From IMG/VR virus record IMGVR_UViG_3300025154_000384, positions 1 through 23,920 of that record: a DNA stretch of 23,920 nt; one strand, written 5' to 3'. The stretch comes from a virus. The position numbers and the translations under genes are program-made. The stretch's first letter is position 1, and the number at the start of each line of letters is the position of its first letter. Positions 1-7,018 of this stretch are shown in pieces. The notes under the pieces were generated by a model. That model saw only the letters and a list, made by a program, of their open reading frames with translations, searched no databases and was not told the DNA's origin.

Positions 1-96
1 ACTTTGTTTTTTAGATTGGAAAATATGATAAAAACTTGCCACCGCGTATATCAGAATCACAGCGACAATTGAGTAGAAAATTAGATTTTTTTTCAT
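1..96 (-). CDS. Small membrane-anchored protein, 3' end outside window
   Basis: An ATG at 94-96 opens a frame that runs off the left edge, so only 32 residues are visible. They begin MKKNLIFYSIVAVILIYAVA: a short basic start, one hydrophobic segment at about residues 5-21, then polar sequence (FQSKKQS). This predicts a single membrane-spanning or signal-anchor protein. It follows the Thr/Ser-rich protein at 176-841, whose N-terminus is built the same way, so the two may be a related pair of surface proteins. The bases before the ATG are AT-rich with no clear Shine-Dalgarno. Function unknown. Confidence 0.5.
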   Translation of the reverse strand, partial: MKKNLIFYSIVAVILIYAVASFYHIFQSKKQS

Positions 97-134
97 GTCT
101 TAATTTTTAATTTTTAATCTTAATGTTTCCAGTT

Positions 135-165
135 CTATCGCCTTGTTCACAAGCCAAAGCGATAG
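135..165 (-). other. Intergenic hairpin after the Thr/Ser-rich gene
   Basis: CTATCGC at 135-141 pairs with GCGATAG at 159-165, and CTTGT/ACAAG inside the loop can pair as well. It lies between the stop at 176-178 and the next start at 96. No T-run follows on the minus strand, so it is more likely an mRNA processing or stability hairpin than an intrinsic terminator. Confidence 0.35.
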
Positions 166-175
166 TTTGAAAACA

Positions 176-841
176 CTAAGGTTGAACGAACTCCGCTGAA
201 CAAGAACCAACCAACGAAAACTTATTCCCTGCTCCATTCGTTCCTTCCGCCCACACAACAATTGATTCATCGGGACCAATTACCGCCGTATCACGGCCAT
301 AAGGTCTGAAAGAAATTGTTCGGCTGGTATTAGCCGCAACAGTTTCGGCGGCAAAATTAGTTAGTATGCCTGCCGAGGTTGTGGCGAAAGCCGTTGAAGT
401 AGTTGCAATTCGGATAACAGCCGCCGTTGAAGTGCTGGTGTTATTGACGAATTGAAACAAAGTGAGAGTAGAAGTCGCTTTTAATGGATTCACTAAGTTG
501 CAAGGAACATTCGTGTTTTGGTCTAAAGCTACTCTTGTATTCGCATACTTAACACCTCCTCTCGTTTCATAACCATAAGAAATGGTTGATGTGGCGTTTT
601 GCGTATAAGTAGATCCAAGAGTAGAAGTAGAAGTAAGAGTTGTAGCACCATTTACAGTTAAAGTAGTCGTCAAGACTTGACCAGCTGAAGGGGCAGTTGA
701 AGTCGTGCTCAATCCATTGACATATCTTGTGCCAGCGCCGACTACTTGTTGAAGTTGCTGAACTTGCGTAGGAAAGAAGTATGCTCCGATTGCAATTACA
801 ATCGCAATCGTGATACTTCCATAAACAATGTTTTTATTCAT
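176..841 (-). CDS. Thr/Ser-rich membrane-anchored or secreted protein
   Basis: The protein has 221 aa. Residues 1-25 (MNKNIVYGSITIAIVIAIGA) are an uncleaved-type signal anchor. A low-complexity Thr/Ser/Ala section follows (about residues 45-85, many TST repeats), then a beta-rich domain with lone Cys residues (PCNLVNP, GSCSAEF). The C-terminus resembles a small beta-sandwich. Thr/Ser-rich secreted proteins of this style are common in Patescibacteria, but I do not recognise a family. It comes 26 nt after the capsid gene in the head operon, so it could be a minor virion or host-surface protein. A membrane anchor is unusual for a virion protein. Ends with TAG. Confidence 0.6.
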   Translation of the reverse strand: MNKNIVYGSITIAIVIAIGAYFFPTQVQQLQQVVGAGTRYVNGLSTTSTAPSAGQVLTTTLTVNGATTLTSTSTLGSTYTQNATSTISYGYETRGGVKYANTRVALDQNTNVPCNLVNPLKATSTLTLFQFVNNTSTSTAAVIRIATTSTAFATTSAGILTNFAAETVAANTSRTISFRPYGRDTAVIGPDESIVVWAEGTNGAGNKFSLVGSCSAEFVQP

Positions 842-867
842 AGATGATTGCGATTAAACGATTGTAA

Positions 868-1842
868 TTAAGCTCCCGAGAGCATTTGATAACCCTCCCA
901 TGTAGCAGGAAACGCTACCTCCAAATAACGCGAGCGATACTCCCAACTATCAGTCCTTGAATATCGCGGTTCAATCAAGTCATTTTCAATTTCTGATAGA
1001 ACTTTGCGATAAAGGCGATGATAATCGGAAACGATGTGGATTGCGGTGGATTTATAAGTCCCGCTGTCCCACGCGCTATTAAGATACAAGCTTTGACCGA
1101 GAGCTACGCGACCGTAATCGGTTTCAAAGATGTTCAGATTATTTTCCCCGCCATCCGCTATCAATTCAGAATTCAGAATTTCTTTGAGATGCTTATATTG
1201 CGTCGTGCAGGTAAGCAAACCTCGCGGAGAATGAATGCCTGAAATTTCACCGTCTTGGCCGGCTTGAGTGGTAAGACTGACGAACGCCGTCCAAAGAGTG
1301 TCGGGCGTAAGAGCACCGGTGTCCAGATTATCTTCCGTTCCGCCAGTTTTCAGTAAAGTGTGAGAGTTGGAAGCGAGATTGGCGGCATCGGGAGTCGTAA
1401 AGTAAGTACCGTCGGCCGCATCGCCATAAACGCGAACCATCGCAGTTCGGTCTTTGGTAACGCGCATACGAGAACCGATTTGCTCTCCAATTTGCTGTCT
1501 CTTGCCGACTTGGTCGGTTTTGAACGCTTCCACCGACACGCCAATTGATTTCATCCACTTTTTCACACGGACGGTCTTTTGGTTGCCGATGAAAGTATTT
1601 TCCGACTTGATTTCTTCCTGTTCCGAAGTCTCCAAGAACCCGCCAACATTGGAATCTTCATCCCAAATGTAAGCAATGGTATCTATTGGACTGGTTCGGA
1701 AAAATACAGGAGAATCAACGCCAACATAAGAAGGCGCAAGCGGTCTTTCAAGAGCTTCAAACAGAGCTTCATCAATGGCAGTTTGACAGGCATCGGGAGA
1801 AAGTTGTGTCGTGTGACCTCCAGTTATAAGATTAATGGTATT
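868..1842 (-). CDS. Major capsid protein (HK97-fold type), start unresolved
   Basis: The frame is open from just after a TGA at 1843-1845 to the TAA at 868-870, about 324 codons. The N-terminal part (NTINLITGGHTTQL, then PDACQTAIDEALFEALE) and the later ITGAL-like, LLTCTTQYKHLKEI and ADGGENNLNIFETDYG segments match the layout of Mu gpT-like/HK97-fold major heads. Position after scaffold-like and decoration-like genes agrees. No ATG, GTG or TTG exists in frame before a TTG at 1633-1635, and starting there would drop about 70 conserved residues. An out-of-frame ATG at 1844-1846 would join the frame if ATGAAATACC were one base shorter (ATGAATACC, M-N-T-I-N). The 5' end is therefore a lesion, a sequencing error, or a non-standard start created when the HNH gene arrived. 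Confidence 0.72.
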   Translation of the reverse strand, partial: NTINLITGGHTTQLSPDACQTAIDEALFEALERPLAPSYVGVDSPVFFRTSPIDTIAYIWDEDSNVGGFLETSEQEEIKSENTFIGNQKTVRVKKWMKSIGVSVEAFKTDQVGKRQQIGEQIGSRMRVTKDRTAMVRVYGDAADGTYFTTPDAANLASNSHTLLKTGGTEDNLDTGALTPDTLWTAFVSLTTQAGQDGEISGIHSPRGLLTCTTQYKHLKEILNSELIADGGENNLNIFETDYGRVALGQSLYLNSAWDSGTYKSTAIHIVSDYHRLYRKVLSEIENDLIEPRYSRTDSWEYRSRYLEVAFPATWEGYQMLSGA

Positions 1843-2405
1843 TCATTTGATACTGACACTAACTCCTGAAAATATGGAGTTAGTCGTTTCTCTTCTTCCC
1901 ACTTTCTTGGATGGTGGAAATGGCACAATGTAATGCCATTATTAATTTGATAACGAAGTTCGGGGAAATCAATCCAATTAAGAATGTGATGAGCATAAAT
2001 TTTTCCAGAACAATCTTGATTAGAAATTTTACATTTCCATCCATCACGATTTTTTATCGTTTTAACCCATTCTTTATTTTTCAAGTCATACTCACGATAT
2101 TTGTTGTGAATAATTTCTGTTCTATCAATTTTCCAATTTGGATGATTTTTACCTTTCATAGCCTCACGTTTTTGTTTTTTCCATTCTTCTGTGTGCTTGA
2201 AAGTTCCTTTTTTCCCTTTATTCCAAGAATCCTTTCCTTTTTGAAATTGAGTTTGCGGAGAAATACTTATTCCTTTTTTGAATCTAGTCGCAATTGATTT
2301 TAAATTCTCGTGATTTTTATTTCCCTTTTGAAAACCCATTTGAGGATGGGTTTTTCCAATTTTCAAACCTTTATTCCAAGATGGTTTTCCATTAAGAAAA
2401 GGCAT
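1824..2405 (-). CDS. Free-standing HNH homing endonuclease with NUMOD3 motifs
   Basis: The protein has 193 aa. The N-terminal third holds repeated NUMOD3-type DNA-binding motifs (PSWNKGLKIGKTH near residue 8, GFQKGN near 24, FQKGKDSWNKG near 54). The C-terminal third is an HNH nuclease: WKCKISNQDC, then AHHILNW (His139-His140), then NNGITLCHFHH with Asn156 and closing His residues. Such enzymes cut at a target site and spread by repair. The gene fits between the decoration-like gene (20 nt away) and the capsid gene, and its last 19 nt overlap the capsid frame. There is no room for a group I intron. Its base composition is more AT-rich than the head genes, consistent with recent arrival. Confidence 0.85.
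   Translation of the reverse strand: MPFLNGKPSWNKGLKIGKTHPQMGFQKGNKNHENLKSIATRFKKGISISPQTQFQKGKDSWNKGKKGTFKHTEEWKKQKREAMKGKNHPNWKIDRTEIIHNKYREYDLKNKEWVKTIKNRDGWKCKISNQDCSGKIYAHHILNWIDFPELRYQINNGITLCHFHHPRKWEEEKRLTPYFQELVSVSNEIPLIL
1858..1884 (-). promoter_or_regulatory. Hairpin masking an SD-like GGAG before the capsid frame
   Basis: ACTAACTCC at 1858-1866 and GGAGTTAGT at 1876-1884 form a perfect 9-bp stem with a 9-nt loop. On the minus strand the 3' arm contains AGGAG-type sequence ending 16 nt before the ATG at 1844-1846. It lies in the last codons of the HNH gene. It could regulate capsid translation or simply be part of the homing target; both are inferences. Confidence 0.4.
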
Positions 2406-2425
2406 ATCAAATAATCAGTTAATTA

Positions 2426-2941
2426 TTAAGCACTAACATCAGCTCTAAAAGCTCTAACATCGACCACTACATCTACTAAACCTTGCTCCCAAATTCCGCC
2501 TTGAATAATCAAACCGGATGTATCCGCCGCGCCTGTTTCATCAATCGTAAAGGTGCTTGATGTAAGGTCAAACAGAGAAAAATCCCACAAAACACCAACC
2601 AATTCAGTCAAAGTGTCCACATTTGCTGTAGTCTTTGCTTTTGAGCGCAATCTAGTCCAATGCGGGATAACAGTGGCAACATCCACCCAATCAGCATCAA
2701 CAGTGGTGTCAGTCCCAACCGGAGCGTCTTGAGCGGCAACGCCAACAAAATTATCGGTGCCGATCACCGGCGTTGCGTCAGCCGCTTGTACAACGGTATT
2801 GACCGAAGCCACACCCGTTGTATAAGTGCCGTTGAATTCCAAAGGCTCGCCTGCGTAAAAACGGGTAGCGCTTGCCGCAACACGATGCTTCTGCACCGCG
2901 CTTGAACCAATTACCTCAATATCTATTCTTGTTGAACTCAT
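2426..2941 (-). CDS. Probable capsid decoration / head accessory protein
   Basis: The protein has 171 aa and is rich in Val, Thr, Ala and Asp with little Lys or Cys, predicting an all-beta fold. It opens MSSTRIDIEVIGSSAVQKHR, continues with a FYAGEPLEF turn and a NFVGVAAQDAPVGT segment typical of small beta-barrel head decoration proteins (the gpD/DUF2190 style), and ends VVVDVRAFRADVSA. It sits between the scaffold-like gene and the capsid gene, the usual place for a decoration protein. The identification rests on composition and position, not on a catalytic motif. Only 20 nt separate its stop from the inserted HNH gene. Confidence 0.5.
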   Translation of the reverse strand: MSSTRIDIEVIGSSAVQKHRVAASATRFYAGEPLEFNGTYTTGVASVNTVVQAADATPVIGTDNFVGVAAQDAPVGTDTTVDADWVDVATVIPHWTRLRSKAKTTANVDTLTELVGVLWDFSLFDLTSSTFTIDETGAADTSGLIIQGGIWEQGLVDVVVDVRAFRADVSA

Positions 2942-2980
2942 TTTCGGTAAAGTTAATAATAAACTATACCGATAATTAGA

Positions 2981-3679
2981 TTATTTAGTTGGAGCGTTTT
3001 CTGTCCAGCGTTTTTTCATGTCGGAAGCAACGAATAAAATCTTGCGTCCCCCAGCGATAGTCTTGCGGTATGCTCGTTTGGCATTGTCCCAAACGAAACC
3101 AGCAAGCACTGTCTTATCAGTCGGATTGAGAGATGGAGCCTCTTTCGGAACGGGTTTGCGTTGAGCATTCTCGCCAGAGGTCTCTATGTTTTCTTTCCCG
3201 GCTAGGGCGCGCAAAAGTTCGTTGTTCTTGGCATTGAGTCGCTTTGAAATGGCAATGGCGCGGGCTTCATTAAGTTGCTCGCGAAGTGTGCCCGCCAACC
3301 TGCGATTTTTCCAAACTGTAAGGATTAGTTCAGCCTCTTTCGGGCTTTCGGAAAGTTCTTTGGCAATATCGTTCGCCTGTTCTTCCCGTGTTTCCTTTCT
3401 AATTTGGTCATCGCGGTCAGAGAGTAGTTTCGTAAGCTCTTTTTTGGTGAGAGGTTTATCCTCTTCACTTTCCAAATCACCTTTTTTTTCTTCAAAGCGT
3501 TCTTTCGCTTTAGTTTTTGTTTTTTCCGCTTCTAAAAATTGGTCTAACTCGGTATCTTTCAAAGAACTTGAAGCTCGTTCCTCAATCTTTTGAGCTTTTT
3601 CCTCATCGGATAAGCCCTCAAGATTTTTTTGAAACTCGGCTTCTGCCGCCTCAGCGGCCTTTTTTTCTTCTTCATTCAT
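2981..3679 (-). CDS. Probable head scaffolding protein
   Basis: The 232-aa protein is highly charged and almost entirely helical. It has an acidic N-terminus (MNEEEKKAAEAAEAEFQKN), coiled-coil stretches to about residue 160, and a basic C-terminal region (about 195-232) with AGGRKILFVASDMKKRW. An acidic helical body plus a basic C-terminal tail that binds coat protein is the usual design of phage scaffolds. It lies immediately upstream of the decoration-like and capsid genes, where scaffolds are found. No protease motif is visible, so capsid maturation cleavage, if any, must come from another gene. Confidence 0.6.
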   Translation of the reverse strand: MNEEEKKAAEAAEAEFQKNLEGLSDEEKAQKIEERASSSLKDTELDQFLEAEKTKTKAKERFEEKKGDLESEEDKPLTKKELTKLLSDRDDQIRKETREEQANDIAKELSESPKEAELILTVWKNRRLAGTLREQLNEARAIAISKRLNAKNNELLRALAGKENIETSGENAQRKPVPKEAPSLNPTDKTVLAGFVWDNAKRAYRKTIAGGRKILFVASDMKKRWTENAPTK

Positions 3680-3815
3680 AGAATTAGTTTTAGCACTAAC
3701 GGCATCAGGTTATAGTCCCTGTAACTATCGGAGAGTTACTTCTCCGAGAGAAACCGCTTTGAGCAGTTTGATAAGTTGTTCTAAAAAACAACCTACAAAC
3801 CGCCCACTTAATAAA
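3680..3815 (-). other. 136-nt leader before the scaffold gene with hairpins
   Basis: No gene is visible. Two inverted repeats stand out: TCGGAGA/TCTCCGA at 3728-3734 and 3741-3747, and GTTGTT/AACAAC at 3775-3780 and 3787-3792. A small TTAGT/ACTAA stem lies just before the scaffold ATG. They are probably mRNA processing or attenuation structures within the head operon; no clear promoter was found. Confidence 0.35.
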
Positions 3816-4190
3816 TTACTGTCGCAATCTCTGAAGTCTTGTCTGAATTGTATCCCAAAGAAATGTAAGTAATTGGGACCAAACCACATCTAAATCAATT
3901 CTCGCTTCCTCAAACATTTTCTTTCTTATCTGGTATTCAATATCCTTTTTGAGCACTTTCCATAACAACAATTTATCCAACATATCCGCTTGAGTTTTGA
4001 GGTCTTTCATATATGAAGCATCAAGCGTTTTGTCCTCAAACCTCCAAGTGCCGTCAGGATTTCTCCGCAGAATATCTTCAACATCTATCGCTTTGAATAA
4101 ATCCTTGACAGCCAAACGCAGAATTTCTCTTTTGGTTTTCTCATCGCTCCATTTCAAACACCACAGAGATATTTTGGCAAAAAACTTCAT
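3816..4190 (-). CDS. Hypothetical helical protein in head operon
   Basis: The protein has 124 aa and is predicted mostly helical, with Trp and Leu throughout and basic patches (KTKREILRLAVKDLFKAI at about 18-35, ending QTRLQRLRQ). No known motif is recognised. Its ATG (4188-4190) shares one base with the stop of the previous gene (TAATG), so the two are translationally coupled. Its place between portal and scaffold suggests a head-assembly or connector accessory role, but the sequence itself does not prove that. Confidence 0.55.
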   Translation of the reverse strand: MKFFAKISLWCLKWSDEKTKREILRLAVKDLFKAIDVEDILRRNPDGTWRFEDKTLDASYMKDLKTQADMLDKLLLWKVLKKDIEYQIRKKMFEEARIDLDVVWSQLLTFLWDTIQTRLQRLRQ

Positions 4191-4597
4191 TATTGTTCAT
4201 CTTTAACTTTTTTTTTCTTTTCAGCTTTCTTTTCTTTCTCTTGCTTTTTAGCTATTTTAACCTCAAGAGTTTCAGGTTCACCTTCTACTTGCTCCACAAA
4301 TTCACCGTTGACGCGAATTACCAAAACAACAATTGGTTTTTCTACCGATTTATGATTTTTACGGTCAAAAAAACAGCCGTTTTTGACTTTATGGCCATCT
4401 TTAGTGATATAGCCGCCCAATTCATCATACTTGTCTAAAATCACCCTCGCTTCAGCATTTTCACCCACACCGCCCACTAATCCTCTTGAAGTAGCAAGAC
4501 CAAATACAGCCCGATTAACTTTTTCGGAATTTTCCATAACAAAACCTAATTCGCTTAAAACTTTATCTACAAATACTTTTTCTTTTTCTACTGACAT
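4190..4597 (-). CDS. Hypothetical protein with Lys-rich tail, head operon
   Basis: The protein has 135 aa. Residues 1-100 look globular (GLATSRGLVGGVGENAEARV, then NGCFFDRKNHKSVEKPIVVLVIRVNGEF). The last 30 residues are almost only Lys, Glu and Val (KKQEKEKKAEKKKKVKDEQ), a disordered charged tail. It follows the portal gene and overlaps the next gene by one base. I do not recognise the family. A small head-associated or DNA-contacting protein is possible from the tail and location, but unproven. Confidence 0.55.
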   Translation of the reverse strand: MSVEKEKVFVDKVLSELGFVMENSEKVNRAVFGLATSRGLVGGVGENAEARVILDKYDELGGYITKDGHKVKNGCFFDRKNHKSVEKPIVVLVIRVNGEFVEQVEGEPETLEVKIAKKQEKEKKAEKKKKVKDEQ

Positions 4598-4629
4598 GTT
4601 TTTTTAATTAGCTTATAAATTTATCGACC

Positions 4630-4638
4630 ATTATACCA
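4630..4638 (-). promoter_or_regulatory. Possible extended -10 promoter at portal stop
   Basis: Read on the minus strand the sequence is TGGTATAAT, an extended -10 (TGn-TATAAT), overlapping the portal stop codon. A weak -35 (TTGCTT) lies 15 nt upstream. It would add transcription of the genes from 4597 leftward. Sequence-only call. Confidence 0.3.
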
Positions 4639-6568
4639 TACCCACAGGCGAAGCAACAGGTGTCGGCATTTTTTGTCCACCTTCCAAATGTTGTTTCGCT
4701 CGCTGTTGTAATTGTTTCATGCCATTTGGGTTAATAAAATCATCGCCCTTGCTTCGGAAGAAAGCATACATATATTCGCGGAGCAAAGCTTCCGGGTCAA
4801 TCAATGGGTCAGCGCGAAGTTGAGCATACATATTTTGTAACATTACTTGCATTTGTTGTTGATTTTGAGAAAACATTTCTTCAGGGTCAAACGAGATAAG
4901 ATATTTCATTCTCGCGGCCATTTCAGGGTTCATTTCAATAATTTCGGATTTGCTGTCAGGATAACCAGTTTCTTCGGCAAGTCCAATTTCATACATCTTT
5001 TTTTCTTTTTCCCCCATTTCTTTGCCGACAAAATCACCGTTGAATCTCAATACTTTACCAATCCTTTTTCCTTTGGAAATCCTATTGGGAAGCATAAATT
5101 GGCGGTAGCGGTCTTTTAACATTCCACCGGTGATTTCTTGAACTTGAACAATAGATAAATATCTAACGGCAATGTCCACCATAAGACGGGTATAAGCCAC
5201 AATGGATTGTCCCATTGTTCTGCCAACCCCACGAAGAAGTGTTTTTGAGGCTAATGTTGATTGGATAATTGCAGTCGCTTTTTGTGAAGCTTCAGGCAAT
5301 TGCCCCGACTGAACATCGGAAATTGACAAATCCTCCATTGACTTTTTAACTTCTGATAATGCCGCGTATCTATTACCCGACGATGGAGGTAGAATTGATC
5401 TGATATCAAAATCTTTACTTTTAGCGGTTACATGAGCGCCAGGAAAAATAGTTGAAGTTTTTACTACTCCTTCTTCATCTCCCACTGAAACAGTCGGCGG
5501 AATAAGGTCAAGCAATTCTTTATTCAAAACATTTCTTGAAAACTCATCATAAAAAGAATCTTCCCATTGGAGAGTGTTCATTAAAGACTTATAAGCAAAA
5601 AAGTGTTCACTGATTAAACCGTAACCAAAGGGTGTAACATTATATTTTGGATTATTCTTCAAATCCCTGTGCTTCATTGGATTCCATTCGGTATTTTCAT
5701 TTCCCATATACACACCATTCAAATATGGAATTTCCAAATCATCGCCTCGCCAAGAGCAAATAGTTTCTTTCACCAAATTGGGGTTCTCATCATCTTTCAC
5801 ATCATAAAATAATCCGTCAATTTCATTAAAAACTGAAATTAAACCGCGTTGGACATATTCAAAGTTTGGATGATTGCCGTATTTCTTTTTGGCATCGGAA
5901 TAATCTAAATATCTATTTTTAATTACACAAGTCTGCCGTTGAAAATTGAAAGGCGAGAGATAAGGATTGGTAACCATAATATCCGTGGAACCATAAACAG
6001 GCGCTCGAAAACCAGAAAACTCCTCATCCAAAACCTCGCTGACTTTCCAACCATTGTTCACTTTCTCCCTGACTTTCTGCATAACCTCAGCATATTCAGC
6101 TCCAAGGTAACTGATTGGATTCATCAACATTCCCATTGTTACTTGAATAAATGATGAGGTGTAATCTGAATTTTCCGCCATCCATTCCACAAGTCCTCTC
6201 ATAAAATCCCCAGCCGCTCGGTCTTCCTTGTCATCTTCATCTTGAGCTGAAATACCGGCAAAAAGAAAACCCGCGGTCAATTGGGCGTGCATTGCCACTC
6301 CTCGTTTCCTTGCTTCACTTCTCGTTCCTTGCCATTTCCAAGCTTCAAATGGGTCGGGAGTAGATTCATCCACATAAGCGTTCCAAATCTTTTTTCCAAT
6401 TCGCTCGTCTTCAATAATAGAGCGGTCATTTAATTCAGGATAAGATTGGTTCAAAACCCGATGCCCTTGGTCGTAAACTTGTTTGGCGTATTGAGTAAGC
6501 TCACTGACTTTTTCATCAGGCTGATAAAGAGAAGGCGTGGAATAATTTATAAAATCATTTGAATACAT
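4631..6568 (-). CDS. Portal protein
   Basis: The protein has 645 aa, the size of large (P22-like) portals, and follows the terminase genes as portals do. It begins MYSNDFINYSTPSLYQPDEK and has an early RSEARKRGVAMHAQLTAG helix. A central receptor/tube-like region contains YDEFSRNVLNKELLDLIPPT, a segment style I associate with phage portals. The C-terminus is a helical, Gln/Met-rich part (EEMFSQNQQQMQVMLQNMYA) that would form the barrel. The portal ring is the DNA entry channel and binds TerL. The call rests on size, gene order and helical architecture. A promoter-like TGATATAAT lies only 7 nt before its ATG. Confidence 0.75.
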   Translation of the reverse strand: MYSNDFINYSTPSLYQPDEKVSELTQYAKQVYDQGHRVLNQSYPELNDRSIIEDERIGKKIWNAYVDESTPDPFEAWKWQGTRSEARKRGVAMHAQLTAGFLFAGISAQDEDDKEDRAAGDFMRGLVEWMAENSDYTSSFIQVTMGMLMNPISYLGAEYAEVMQKVREKVNNGWKVSEVLDEEFSGFRAPVYGSTDIMVTNPYLSPFNFQRQTCVIKNRYLDYSDAKKKYGNHPNFEYVQRGLISVFNEIDGLFYDVKDDENPNLVKETICSWRGDDLEIPYLNGVYMGNENTEWNPMKHRDLKNNPKYNVTPFGYGLISEHFFAYKSLMNTLQWEDSFYDEFSRNVLNKELLDLIPPTVSVGDEEGVVKTSTIFPGAHVTAKSKDFDIRSILPPSSGNRYAALSEVKKSMEDLSISDVQSGQLPEASQKATAIIQSTLASKTLLRGVGRTMGQSIVAYTRLMVDIAVRYLSIVQVQEITGGMLKDRYRQFMLPNRISKGKRIGKVLRFNGDFVGKEMGEKEKKMYEIGLAEETGYPDSKSEIIEMNPEMAARMKYLISFDPEEMFSQNQQQMQVMLQNMYAQLRADPLIDPEALLREYMYAFFRSKGDDFINPNGMKQLQQRAKQHLEGGQKMPTPVASPVGMV

Positions 6569-6575
6569 TGCCTAT

Positions 6576-6584
6576 ATTATATCA
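6576..6584 (-). promoter_or_regulatory. Extended -10 promoter upstream of portal
   Basis: On the minus strand TGATATAAT lies at 6584-6576, and transcription would start at about 6568-6570, virtually on the portal ATG. If real it makes a leaderless portal mRNA. A TTGACT lies too close (11 nt) to act as its -35. The identical nonamer precedes the replication gene leader and the structured RNA. Confidence 0.4.
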
Positions 6585-6604
6585 TAAAATAAAGTCAAGA
6601 GTAA

Positions 6605-7018
6605 TTATTTTAATCTAATCATTGCTTCTGAATGCTTAATTATCCCACCATAACGAGAACTTGCCAATTCACTGGCCAAGGCAAATTTAATTTTAGCAAG
6701 CTTGTTTCTATCTTTGTATGCCTTTTTACAAAAATCAAATTGGGCTTGAAAAGCAAGTAGCTCTTCGTTAAGACGAAAATCAATATCAGTTAAATATCTT
6801 TCCCACCATCGTTCGGCTTGTCGTTCATTCATTCCTTGTCTTTGACAATGAGTCAATTCGTGAGCCAGTAAATCTTTACTCATTCCTTTGGCTGGACAAT
6901 AAATTTTGTTTCCATAAGCGACTATAACTTCATCTTCCAAAACGCCAAAACGTTCCTTGAGAATAGCAAGATTCGGCGCTTCGGCAATGGGTTTAATTTG
7001 TAATTTACCTTCTTTCAT
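6605..7018 (-). CDS. HExxH zinc metallopeptidase-like protein
   Basis: The start at 7018 gives 137 aa (MKEGKLQIKPIAEAPNL) and overlaps the TerL stop by 14 nt. An upstream in-frame ATG at 7063 would add 15 residues lying wholly inside TerL. The core motif is LLAHELTHCQRQGM, a HExxH zinc site, followed by a helix with RLNEELLAFQAQFDFCKK that may supply a third ligand (Glu), as in small gluzincins. Genes of this kind recur near terminase/portal in environmental phages. It could be a head-maturation protease or a remnant fold without activity. There is no signal peptide, so it acts inside the cell. Confidence 0.6.
   Translation of the reverse strand: MKEGKLQIKPIAEAPNLAILKERFGVLEDEVIVAYGNKIYCPAKGMSKDLLAHELTHCQRQGMNERQAERWWERYLTDIDFRLNEELLAFQAQFDFCKKAYKDRNKLAKIKFALASELASSRYGGIIKHSEAMIRLK

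Noticed and set aside
1633-1635. TTG at 1635 as the capsid start
   Set aside because: It would discard about 70 in-frame residues with clear capsid-family character (TAIDEALFEALE...), and no Shine-Dalgarno precedes it.
1018-1869. Open frames on the plus strand across the capsid gene
   Set aside because: Shadow frames of the capsid gene with no ribosome site or recognisable protein character.
1824-2425. Group I intron hosting the HNH gene in the capsid gene
   Set aside because: Only 20 nt separate the HNH ATG from the preceding gene stop and its 3' end overlaps the capsid frame, so there is no room for a ribozyme or 5' exon.
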